Shown: positions 35,068 through 42,681 of the stretch, piece by piece
How positions within the stretch are numbered: the stretch's first letter is position 1
Layout: every line of letters begins with the position of its first letter
Source: an uncultured bacterium
GTDB taxonomy: Bacteria; Bacteroidota; Bacteroidia; Bacteroidales; Rikenellaceae
NCBI GenBank assembly: GCA_905214725.1
Contig: CAJMNH010000001.1
Location: forward strand, 1 to 64,000
DNA: 64,000 nt
Direction: 5' to 3'
The notes under the pieces: generated by a model
Seen by the model: the letters and a program-made list of their open reading frames with translations, nothing else
What the model was told of the DNA's origin: nothing
Databases searched by the model: none
Made by a program: the position numbers and the translations under genes

Positions 35068-35637
35068 TCAGTTCGTCTCGACGACTTCGACTTCGGTGAT
35101 CTCCCAGTCGAACAGGTCGCCTGCACATTGTCCTTCCAACTGCCGCATGGTCGAGGTGTTGACCGTATCGGCCATCACGGCGTTAACGAACTGATCCAAC
35201 GTGACGAAGGTATTGTTGACTTTGCCTGCCAGACAGTTGTAGAAGGCGCGCAGCTGGTCGCGGTCCAGACCTGCCGGAAGCATCTTCTGAGCGACGAGTT
35301 GCTCGTAGGGAAAGATGTGGCGCATGTTGCGGGCGTCGGCCTGCAATTCCTGCACGACGGTTTCGACGATTACGAGTTGTACGGTATCCTCCACGCCCGG
35401 CATGGTGACGAACGTCGTATAAACGGGGTAGTCGCCTTCGAGCGTCGTTGCCACGTCGTCCGAAAAAAGGATGAACTCCGCGTCGGTCAAGTCGTTGAGA
35501 TAGGCCATCTGACGGTAGTCGCGCAACATTTCGCGCATCTCCTTGCGTTGCTCGCGGTTCCATTTCCGCTGCTCGGAACAACCGAATCCGGTAGCAAGTA
35601 TCAGCAGCACCGGCAGATAGAGTAGGATTTTTTTCAT
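35068..35637 (-). CDS. Hypothetical lipoprotein
   Basis: The 189-residue protein has a clear lipoprotein signal (KKILLYLPVLLILATGFGCSEQ, Cys at about position 20). A charged helical stretch follows (RKWNREQRKEMREMLRDYRQM), then a compact alpha/beta domain ending with several Val/Glu residues. No family is recognised with confidence. It is single-gene, convergent with the lipid kinase and divergent from the MmcQ/YjbR gene. Confidence 0.75.
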   Translation of the reverse strand: MKKILLYLPVLLILATGFGCSEQRKWNREQRKEMREMLRDYRQMAYLNDLTDAEFILFSDDVATTLEGDYPVYTTFVTMPGVEDTVQLVIVETVVQELQADARNMRHIFPYEQLVAQKMLPAGLDRDQLRAFYNCLAGKVNNTFVTLDQFVNAVMADTVNTSTMRQLEGQCAGDLFDWEITEVEVVETN

Positions 35638-35721
35638 ATCGATTGAAATTTTACGTTACGACGTGCAAAATCGCAACAGTTGTGCCAAAGAAGCATTACC
35701 TTTGCAGCAAACCCCGTGAGA

Positions 35722-36105
35722 ATGGATATTATCGAATACCGCGATTACTGTCTCTCGCTGCCGCTGGCGGAGGAGAGTACGCCGTTCGACGAGACGACGC
35801 TCGTCTACAAGGTCGGCGGTCGGATGTTCACCTATGCCGGCATGGAGGATTTCCGCCGGTTCGCCGTCAAGTGCGATCCCGACGAGGCTGTCGTGCTGCG
35901 CGAACGTTACGAAGGGGTTGAAGCCGCGTGGCACAGCAGCAAACGCCACTGGAACGATCTCTATGTCGACCGCGATCTGACTGATGCGTTCCTGCGCGAA
36001 CAGATCCGCAACTCCTACATGCTCGTGCTGCGGCAGAACGTCACGCCTCGAACGTTGCGCGACGAGATTCTGGCGTATGTCGAACGGCACGGGCTGCCCG
36101 AATAA
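35722..36105 (+). CDS. MmcQ/YjbR-family protein
   Basis: A 127-residue CyaY-like-fold protein of the MmcQ/YjbR family. Typical features are the start MDIIEYRDYCLSLPLAEESTPF, VYKVGGRMFTY, KCDPDEAVVLRERYEGV, AWHSSKRHWNDLYVD and the C-terminal MLVLRQNVTPRTL. The fold has been linked to DNA binding, but a precise role is not known. A -7 box (TACCTTTG 35697-35704) lies just upstream. The ATG at 35722 fits the family start. Confidence 0.88.
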   Translation: MDIIEYRDYCLSLPLAEESTPFDETTLVYKVGGRMFTYAGMEDFRRFAVKCDPDEAVVLRERYEGVEAAWHSSKRHWNDLYVDRDLTDAFLREQIRNSYMLVLRQNVTPRTLRDEILAYVERHGLPE

Positions 36106-36109
36106 CCGA

Positions 36110-36151
36110 AGCGCAGGAATCCGACGTCTGGATTCCTGCGCTCTCGTTTTT
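36110..36151 (+). terminator. Rho-independent terminator after the MmcQ/YjbR gene
   Basis: A thirteen-base perfect stem AGCGCAGGAATCC (36110-36122) pairs with GGATTCCTGCGCT (36130-36142). A five-T run follows at 36147-36151. It also lies six bases beyond the stop of the convergent transporter gene. Confidence 0.85.
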
Positions 36152-36157
36152 AAGGTT

Positions 36158-36742
36158 CTACCTTGTTTGGCTTTCCCGCTGTATTTGCTTTTTCCATCTT
36201 CGGTAGCCTGCAATGGCCAGCGCGGAGTAGAGCAGATACAACCCCGCCGTGAGCGGAATATCCTTGTAGAGATAGAGTCCCACCGTTATGACGTCTACCG
36301 CCAGCCATACGAGCCACTGCTCGACGTATTTGCGTGAGAGCATCCACATCGCCACGATCGACAGCGCCGTGGTGAGACTGTCCCAGAAGGGAACGGTGCT
36401 GTTGGTGAAGCGCACGAGCAGCAGATAGATCGCCGCGTGCAGCAGAAGATAGATTCCCAGCAGCCGGCCGGCGACTCCCGCCGGAGTCTGCCCGATACGG
36501 AGCTCCGCGCCCTTCTCGCGCGGCGCGCGGCGCCAGACGGCGAGCCCGTACAGACCGGCAAGTACGTAATAGCCGTTCATCGCGCAGTCGGCGTACAGTC
36601 CCGATTTATAGTAGAGTACGCCGTGTACGATCGGCATGACGAGCCCCACGACCCACAGCCGGATGTCGGCGCGATACTCCAGCCAGAGGTAGAGCAGTCC
36701 GAGCGCGACGCCCGCGAGTTGCAGCAGGAGTTTCCAGTCCAT
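36158..36742 (-). CDS. pnuT: PnuT-type thiamine transporter (PnuC family)
   Basis: The 194-residue protein of the PnuC fold has seven predicted membrane spans. It shows GLLYLWLEYRADIRLWVVGLVMPIVHGVLYY near the start, and the conserved WVAVDV-like segment appears as WLVWLAVDVITVGLYLYKDIPLTAGLYLLY. PnuC proteins carry nicotinamide riboside, whereas PnuT relatives carry thiamine. The gene is five bases downstream of a TonB receptor whose mRNA starts with a TPP riboswitch, so thiamine is the likely cargo. No thiamine pyrophosphokinase gene follows in the operon. Confidence 0.87.
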   Translation of the reverse strand: MDWKLLLQLAGVALGLLYLWLEYRADIRLWVVGLVMPIVHGVLYYKSGLYADCAMNGYYVLAGLYGLAVWRRAPREKGAELRIGQTPAGVAGRLLGIYLLLHAAIYLLLVRFTNSTVPFWDSLTTALSIVAMWMLSRKYVEQWLVWLAVDVITVGLYLYKDIPLTAGLYLLYSALAIAGYRRWKKQIQRESQTR

Positions 36743-36747
36743 CCGCG

Positions 36748-38994
36748 TCAGAATTTTACCGTCACGTTAGCCAGTACGTTCAACGGCGCCTGCGGGAAGT
36801 AGTAAGCGGTGTCGGCGCGCGAACCGTCCGATTGGAAATGGCTGCTGTAACCGTAGCCGTTGTTGCTGTATTCCGCGTCGAAGAGATTGTAAACGGTCAG
36901 TCCGAGCCGTACGCTGCGTGCCGCGCGCGTGCGCAGCGTATAACCCAGATTGAGGTTCGTCACGCAGTAGGCGTCGAGCGACAGCGCGTCGATCTCGTTG
37001 TTGGTGAAGTACTGTTTCGAGACGTATTGCGTGTGCAGCGAGGCCTCGAAACTCCGGTAGTGAAAGTCGAAAAAGGCGTTGGCGATCGTCGACGGCGAGA
37101 AGGCGATCGTCGTGGCGCCCATGTAGACGTCGCGCTCTGCGACCTGATTCCAGTCGTCGGGATTGTCGTAGACGATCTGATGGTCGACATACTTTTCGAT
37201 GCGGTTCTGCGAGAAGGTGGCGTTGGCCCCGACGGTGAACCAGTTCGTCGCGCGCCACGAAGCCGAGAGCTCGACGCCGCGGCGGTAGCTGTCGGGAACA
37301 TTGATGTTCAGTGCGTCGCCGCCGTCGTTGACCAAGCCCGTGCGCACCAGCTGATCGCGGTATTTCATATAGTAGAGGTTCACGCCCGCCGACACGCGCG
37401 GCGACGTATATTGATAGCCCAACTCGTAGTCGTAGAGCTTCTCCGCCGAGGGATAACTGTCGTCGCCGGAGAACATGTAGCGGTCGGTGAAGTCGTTGCG
37501 CGTCGGCTCTTTCTGCGCGATAGCCAGCGAGAAGCGGAAATTGTGGCGTTCGGTCAGCGTATAGCTTACGCCGGCGCGCGGATTGAAGAAATGGTATTTC
37601 TTGTCGACGTCGATAGGCTGCATGGCAAGGGTGTTCCAGTCGTAGTTGTCGTTGGTTCCGTCGGCCTCGTAGCGTACGTAACGGTACTGCATGTCGGCGA
37701 AAAGCCGCAATCCCTCGGCCACGCGCCAGTTGGCGCGCACGAAGAGGTTGGCGTCCTGCTTGTCGACGTCGTTGTCGTACCAACGGCCGCCGATCGCCTC
37801 CGGCTTCATGCCGTCGACCCAATCCAGTTCGCCCCAGTGCGGGCAGGAGTAGTAACTCCACGAACCGCCGAAATTCAGATCGAGATTGCGCACCGCGTAG
37901 GAGGCCGAGGCGTTCAGTCCGCCCAAGTGGTTGCGCATGATCTTTTCGCGGATCAGGTCTGCCTGTTCGATTTCGGTCGCGAGGTTGGTATAGCCCATCA
38001 GCCATGCGTCGTCCTTGTACTGCTTGAAGTAGCCGTAGCCGTAGGTGTAGAACGCCGTGGCGTTGAGCGCCCACCGATCGTTGAACCGGTGGTTGACGAT
38101 GAGCTGGTTGTTGATTTGCAGGTAGTTGTCCGTCTGGTCGTCGTAATAGTCGACGTGCGATCCGTCGGCCAGTACATAGGGCCCGTCCGAGGTGTGGTAC
38201 TGACCGCTGTCGTGATAGCGGCGGCCGTAACGCTCCATGTCTTTCTCCGTAACGCCGTTGTAGGTGAGGTAGGTCTTCGCCTTGCCGCCGAACGAGAGGA
38301 GTTTGACCATCGTGCGGCCGTTGTAGTAGCCGCTTTGGAACAGATAGGATTTCAGGTCGGTCGCGCCGCGGTCGATGTAGCCGTCCGAACCGATGTGCGT
38401 CAGGCGCGCGTCGACCGCCCAGTGGCCGCCCAGCAATCCTGACGAGATTCCGACGGCCTGCTTGTTGGTGTTATACGAACCGTAGCTGAGCGAGGCTTCG
38501 CCCGTGAACTCGGTCGAGAGCGATTCGGTGGTCATGTTGATCGCGCCTCCGAAGGCGCCCGTGCCGTTGGTCGAGGTGCCTGCGCCGCGTTGCACCTGCA
38601 TCGTTCCGACGGCCGAGATCAGGTCGGGCGTGTCGTACCAATACATCGCGTGCGAATCGGGATTGTTCATCGCTACGCCGTTGATCGTGACGTTGAGCCG
38701 TGTAGCGTCCGTACCGCGCAGGCGCACCGATGTGCCTCCGATGCCGATGCCCGTTTCGCTGGCGGCGACCATCGAGGGCGTGAGCGCCAGCACCGACGGA
38801 ATGTCCGTGCCGTAGCTGTTGCGGGCGATCTGATTGCGGGTGAGGTCTGTGTAGGCCACCGGCGTGCGGGATGTGGCGCGCGTAGCGGTTACTTCGATCT
38901 GCTGGAGACGGTACATGCGCACCGAATCGTCCTCCTGCGCTTGGACGGCGACCGCGGCGGCGACCGTCAGAATGGGTAGTAAAAACCTTTTCAT
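36748..38994 (-). CDS. TonB-dependent receptor, probable thiamine uptake
   Basis: The 748-residue outer-membrane protein has a signal peptide (KRFLLPILTVAAAVAVQAQ) and a plug domain (RLQQIEVTATRATSRTPVAYTDLTRNQI, SVRLRGTDATRLNVTINGVAMN, VQRGAGTSTNGTGAFGGAINM). A 22-strand-type barrel follows, ending with LANVTVKF. It lacks the SusC-type carboxypeptidase-like N-terminal domain. The frame runs open far upstream, but that part is the riboswitch leader; Met at 38994 starts the signal peptide. With pnuT it forms the OMR-PnuT thiamine pair described for Bacteroidetes. Confidence 0.92.
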   Translation of the reverse strand: MKRFLLPILTVAAAVAVQAQEDDSVRMYRLQQIEVTATRATSRTPVAYTDLTRNQIARNSYGTDIPSVLALTPSMVAASETGIGIGGTSVRLRGTDATRLNVTINGVAMNNPDSHAMYWYDTPDLISAVGTMQVQRGAGTSTNGTGAFGGAINMTTESLSTEFTGEASLSYGSYNTNKQAVGISSGLLGGHWAVDARLTHIGSDGYIDRGATDLKSYLFQSGYYNGRTMVKLLSFGGKAKTYLTYNGVTEKDMERYGRRYHDSGQYHTSDGPYVLADGSHVDYYDDQTDNYLQINNQLIVNHRFNDRWALNATAFYTYGYGYFKQYKDDAWLMGYTNLATEIEQADLIREKIMRNHLGGLNASASYAVRNLDLNFGGSWSYYSCPHWGELDWVDGMKPEAIGGRWYDNDVDKQDANLFVRANWRVAEGLRLFADMQYRYVRYEADGTNDNYDWNTLAMQPIDVDKKYHFFNPRAGVSYTLTERHNFRFSLAIAQKEPTRNDFTDRYMFSGDDSYPSAEKLYDYELGYQYTSPRVSAGVNLYYMKYRDQLVRTGLVNDGGDALNINVPDSYRRGVELSASWRATNWFTVGANATFSQNRIEKYVDHQIVYDNPDDWNQVAERDVYMGATTIAFSPSTIANAFFDFHYRSFEASLHTQYVSKQYFTNNEIDALSLDAYCVTNLNLGYTLRTRAARSVRLGLTVYNLFDAEYSNNGYGYSSHFQSDGSRADTAYYFPQAPLNVLANVTVKF

Positions 38995-39023
38995 TGAACC
39001 TTTAATTTTGGTTAAAGAACTGA

Positions 39024-39121
39024 AAAGGGGTATGCGATGTCGATTATGCGTCCCGGTCTCGGCATTACCCGTCTCCGGTTCAATGGGTATAATCTCAGCC
39101 TGAAAAGTAAGGCACCCCTTT
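39024..39121 (-). ncRNA. TPP riboswitch (THI box)
   Basis: Read on the minus strand, the leader shows the conserved THI-box blocks in order. GGGGTGCC, then CTGAGATTATACCC and ATTGAACC mark one arm; GGGTAATGCCG and GGGACG mark the other; a closing CCCCTTT pairs with the opening AAAGGGG (P1). The aptamer ends about 30 bases before the receptor ATG. Binding of thiamine pyrophosphate would reduce expression of the downstream TonB receptor and PnuT, probably by blocking translation or ending transcription; no clear T-run terminator was seen. Confidence 0.95.
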
Positions 39122-39135
39122 GTGAATATCGGGGG

Positions 39136-39165
39136 CAAAGGTAGAAAATAATAATTAAAATCAAA
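39136..39165 (-). promoter_or_regulatory. Promoter of the thiamine-uptake operon
   Basis: On the minus strand TTTG (complement of 39162-39165), an 18-base spacer and TACCTTTG (complement of 39136-39143). The predicted start near 39129 is just ahead of the riboswitch aptamer, which supports both calls. Confidence 0.85.
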
Positions 39166-39410
39166 AATGTCATTCCGACTATATGGAAGGAATCTGCCTC
39201 GCGATCCCGCCGTTCGGTGGGGTGTCTTTTTGCGACGCGTCATCGGACGCCGTGGTGATCCGATCGGAAGCGGCGGCGTAACTCCGCTGCAAGTTGCCGC
39301 ATCGCTCCGCTCTTCGCGATGATTTTCAGGGAAACTTTACCTCTTTCATTTCCCATATTTTCCAAGTTTTTATTTAATTTTGCGCTTTCATTGAAAATCA
39401 TCTCTGGCAA

Positions 39411-41102
39411 ATGGAACTTATGTCATTCAGGCCCAAACTCTTCACTACGCTGAAGAATTACTCTCGGGCGGATTTCCTGCGCGATTTGATGGCTGGTGTG
39501 ATCGTCGGCATCGTCGCCCTGCCGCTGGCCATCGCTTTCGGTATCGCATCGGGCGTGTCGCCCGAGAAGGGCATCATCACGGCTGTCATCGCCGGCTTCG
39601 CCGTGTCGCTGCTGGGCGGCAGCCGTGTGCAGATCGGCGGCCCTACGGGCGCCTTTATCGTTATCGTTTACGGTATCATTCAGCAATACGGCGAAACGGG
39701 TCTGCTCGTGGCTACGTTCATGGCCGGCGCGCTGCTGGTGCTTATGGGCCTGTTCAGGCTGGGCACGGTCATCAAGTTCATTCCCTATCCGATCGTAGTG
39801 GGCTTCACGAGCGGTATCGCCGTGACGATTTTCACTACGCAGGTCGCCGACCTTTTCGGACTCGATTTCGGGGGAGAGACGATTCCCGGCGACTTTACAG
39901 GGAAATGGATGCTCTATTTCCGTCACTTCGGCACGGTCAACGGTTGGGAGGTGCTGGTAAGCGTCGCGAGCATCCTCGTGATTGTCTTCACGCCCCGCGT
40001 CTTGCGCCGGATTCCGGGGTCTCTCGTGGCGATTGTCGCGATGACCGTCGGAGTATGGTTGCTGCGCACGTATGCCGGGGTCGAGGGCATCGACACCATC
40101 GGCGACCGTTTTACCATCCGCACCGAACAGCTTGCCGCAACCCTTCCCCGAATCGATTGGGAGGCTATTCGCAGCCTTTTCTCCGTGGCCGTTACCATCG
40201 CTATACTGGGAGCTATCGAGTCGCTGCTGTCGGCGACGGTGGCTGACGGCATGATCGACGATCGCCACGATTCGAACGTCGAGTTGGTCGCACAGGGCGT
40301 CGCCAACCTGCTGACGCCGCTCTTCGGCGGCATTCCGGCCACGGGAGCCATTGCCCGCACGATGACCAACATCAATAACGGCGGCCGCACGCCCGTCGCG
40401 GGTATCGTCCACGCCGCAGTGCTGTTGCTGATCTTCGTGCTGTTCATGCCGCTGGCACAGTATATCCCGATGGCGTGCTTGGCGGGCGTATTGGCGGTCG
40501 TTTCCTACAACATGAGCGGTTGGCGAACCTTCAAGGCTCTGCTGCGCAATCCTCGGGCGGATGTCGCGGTGTTGCTCGTGACCTTCTTCCTGACGGTGGT
40601 TTTCGACCTGACGGTGGCCATCGAAGTCGGTCTGCTGATCGCTTGCGTGCTTTTCATGAAGCGCGTGATGGAAACGACCGAAATCTCGGTCATTCGCGAC
40701 GAGATCGACCCGTCGGCGGGGCTCGACATGACGCTACACGAGGAGCCGCTCGCCGTGCCCGAGGGGGTGGAGGTCTACGAGATCAACGGCCCTTATTTCT
40801 TCGGCATCGCCACGCGCTTCGAGGAGTTGATGGCCCAGATGGGGGATCGTCCCCGGGTGCGGATCATCCGCATGCGCAAGGTGCCGTTCATCGACTCCAC
40901 AGGCATCCACAACCTTACGGCATTTTGCGAAATGTCGCAGCGGAACAAGATTACGGTGGTGCTGTCGGGTGTCAACGACTCCGTTCGCACTGCGCTCGAA
41001 CGCTCGGGCCTTTACCGATTGCTGGGCGGCGAAAACGTCTGCCCCGACATTCATGCCGCTTTGGCGCGGGCGGCGAAACTGACCGCTGCGCCGCGGAGAT
41101 AA
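39411..41102 (+). CDS. SulP-family anion permease with STAS domain
   Basis: The 563-residue protein has about 12-14 membrane spans of the SLC26/SulP fold (DLMAGVIVGIVALPLAIAFGIASGVSPEKGI, GPTGAFIVIVYGII, PIVVGFTSGIAV). The C-terminal STAS domain covers about residues 450-555 (VEVYEINGPYFFGIATRFEEL, IIRMRKVPFIDSTGIHNL). SulP proteins carry sulfate, bicarbonate or dicarboxylates, usually with H+ or Na+; the ion cannot be told. A -7 box (TAATTTTG 39375-39382) precedes it. Met at 39420 is an alternative start. Confidence 0.93.
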   Translation: MELMSFRPKLFTTLKNYSRADFLRDLMAGVIVGIVALPLAIAFGIASGVSPEKGIITAVIAGFAVSLLGGSRVQIGGPTGAFIVIVYGIIQQYGETGLLVATFMAGALLVLMGLFRLGTVIKFIPYPIVVGFTSGIAVTIFTTQVADLFGLDFGGETIPGDFTGKWMLYFRHFGTVNGWEVLVSVASILVIVFTPRVLRRIPGSLVAIVAMTVGVWLLRTYAGVEGIDTIGDRFTIRTEQLAATLPRIDWEAIRSLFSVAVTIAILGAIESLLSATVADGMIDDRHDSNVELVAQGVANLLTPLFGGIPATGAIARTMTNINNGGRTPVAGIVHAAVLLLIFVLFMPLAQYIPMACLAGVLAVVSYNMSGWRTFKALLRNPRADVAVLLVTFFLTVVFDLTVAIEVGLLIACVLFMKRVMETTEISVIRDEIDPSAGLDMTLHEEPLAVPEGVEVYEINGPYFFGIATRFEELMAQMGDRPRVRIIRMRKVPFIDSTGIHNLTAFCEMSQRNKITVVLSGVNDSVRTALERSGLYRLLGGENVCPDIHAALARAAKLTAAPRR

Positions 41103-41107
41103 AAAGC

Positions 41108-41133
41108 GCGGCGACCTCGCGAGAGGTCGCCGC
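41108..41133. terminator. Hairpin between the SulP and SusD-like genes
   Basis: Eleven-base perfect stem GCGGCGACCTC (41108-41118) with GAGGTCGCCGC (41123-41133) and a GCGA tetraloop. It is flanked by A-rich sequence upstream and TTT downstream, between two convergent genes, and can act in both directions. Confidence 0.8.
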
Positions 41134-41204
41134 TTTGCTTGTCGGTACGGTTTTCAGCCGGCCGTCGATCGTATAGGGATGCCGCAGCCTTGCTGTTGTA
41201 ACCG

Positions 41205-42668
41205 TTAGTTCTCGAACCACATCTTGGTCCAGATGCCCTCGATATACGGAACGTTGCCGTTTACGCTGCCTTCGCGGACGGGATAGGGCCAGCGATGCAT
41301 GATATCGGGATAGTCGTCTCGGATCAATGCCGGAACTTCCAGTTCGGGGTAGCCCGTACGACGCTGGTTCGACCACGCTTCGAGCGGGCGCATCATCATC
41401 TCTATGCGCTGCTGCGAAGCGATAGCCTCGAGCGCTTTCGCATCGCCGCCGAGGGTCGAGAGCGACGGCACGCCGGCTGCGAATGCCGATGCCGTAGCGG
41501 CGGTTACGCCGTTGTAGACGCACGACGCCTCGATGCCTTTGCGATAGGCCGCATCGGCCTGCGCCATATCCTTGGCGACGCCCAATCCCCGAACATAGGC
41601 TTCGGCCACGTAGAACATCGTCTCGGCATAGGAACTGATCACGTCGGGATAGTCGGCGCGCAGCAGGGTCGCCGAATTGAAGACTGCCTCGGTACACTTC
41701 GACGGGTCTTCCAACTCGAGTACGGATCCCTCTTCCGAAGCTTCCAGCGAGATGTATTCGCCGTCGGCATTGGCGCGGAAATAACGCGGTAAGCGCGGAT
41801 CGTCCAACTCCTTCATCGGGTCGAGCACCGTCGGATTGGCGAAGAAGCAGTACTCGTAGTAGTCGGGATACTGCACGACGAGCTGGTAGTTGGGGTTCTG
41901 GTTGCCCGGCGTCGAGAAGAAGGGGAAGATGAAGTCGTCGGCGGAAGAGCTCATCAGTTCGCCTCCTTCGATCAGCGCCTTGATTTCCGATCCCACATCC
42001 TCCTTGTTGGCCAGATACATGTAGACCTTCAACTTGATGGAGTTGCCCAGCCGGCGCCATTTTGCCATGTTGCCGGTGTAATAGATGTCGTACTTGTCGA
42101 TCTTCTTGCTGCTCGATTCGTCGATTCCGTCGAGTGCGTCGTCCAACAGTCGGATGATCTCATAGAGGACGTCCTTTTGCGTATCGAATTTCGGCGTCTG
42201 CGTCCCTTCGATGTTCCATGCCTCGGAGTAGGGAATGTCGCCGTAGATCATCGACGATTCCCATATCGTATTGGCCAGCAGAATCTTGCATTGGGCGACC
42301 GCGTTGCTGTCGTTCTCTCCCGCTGCGAAATCGATGGCGCGCAGCAGGTTGTAACCGCAGCTCGAGTAAGAGGTCACCCAGCCGTTACCGGTGGCATAGG
42401 TGCTGATATTGTACATGTCGTCGCCCCAGAACCAGTTGTCGCCGTCGGATGCGACCTGTGCGGCGTAGATGATCGGCAGCCATTGGTCGCCGCCTACGCG
42501 CTTGCTGCTATAATTGATTGCGGCGTAGTTGAACAGGAAGCCTGCCTCGGTTTTGGTTGCCGCGAGTTCGTTCTTGTTGATATCGAGCCAGTCGCCGCAG
42601 GACTGCAATCCCAGCGAGCTGCCCGTTATCGTGAGAACGATCAGAATTTTATTTATTAATCTTTTCAT
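41205..42668 (-). CDS. SusD/RagB-like surface lipoprotein
   Basis: The 487-residue protein starts with a lipoprotein signal (ILIVLTITGSSLGLQSCGDWLDINKN; Cys at about 24). The alpha-helical TPR-type SusD fold follows, in the SusD_2 variant (NYAAINYSSKRVGGDQW, LLRAIDFAAGENDSNAVAQCKILLANTIW, ALDGIDESSSKKIDKYDIYYTGNMAKWRRLGNSIKLKVYMYLANK, read here as key landmarks). SusD proteins sit as lids on SusC transporters and bind the imported oligosaccharide or peptide. It lies 13 bases after the SusC-like gene. No glycoside hydrolase or regulator gene adjoins, so the ligand is open. Confidence 0.92.
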   Translation of the reverse strand: MKRLINKILIVLTITGSSLGLQSCGDWLDINKNELAATKTEAGFLFNYAAINYSSKRVGGDQWLPIIYAAQVASDGDNWFWGDDMYNISTYATGNGWVTSYSSCGYNLLRAIDFAAGENDSNAVAQCKILLANTIWESSMIYGDIPYSEAWNIEGTQTPKFDTQKDVLYEIIRLLDDALDGIDESSSKKIDKYDIYYTGNMAKWRRLGNSIKLKVYMYLANKEDVGSEIKALIEGGELMSSSADDFIFPFFSTPGNQNPNYQLVVQYPDYYEYCFFANPTVLDPMKELDDPRLPRYFRANADGEYISLEASEEGSVLELEDPSKCTEAVFNSATLLRADYPDVISSYAETMFYVAEAYVRGLGVAKDMAQADAAYRKGIEASCVYNGVTAATASAFAAGVPSLSTLGGDAKALEAIASQQRIEMMMRPLEAWSNQRRTGYPELEVPALIRDDYPDIMHRWPYPVREGSVNGNVPYIEGIWTKMWFEN

Positions 42669-42681
42669 ACAGCCTGCTTGT

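Noticed and set aside
36832..38442. A 536-codon open frame opposite the thiamine TonB receptor
   Set aside because: Shadow of the receptor gene. Val/Arg-rich without any domain.
39001..39243. N-terminal extension of the TonB receptor beyond 38994
   Set aside because: The extension reads through the TPP riboswitch and promoter; a signal peptide starts exactly at the Met at 38994.
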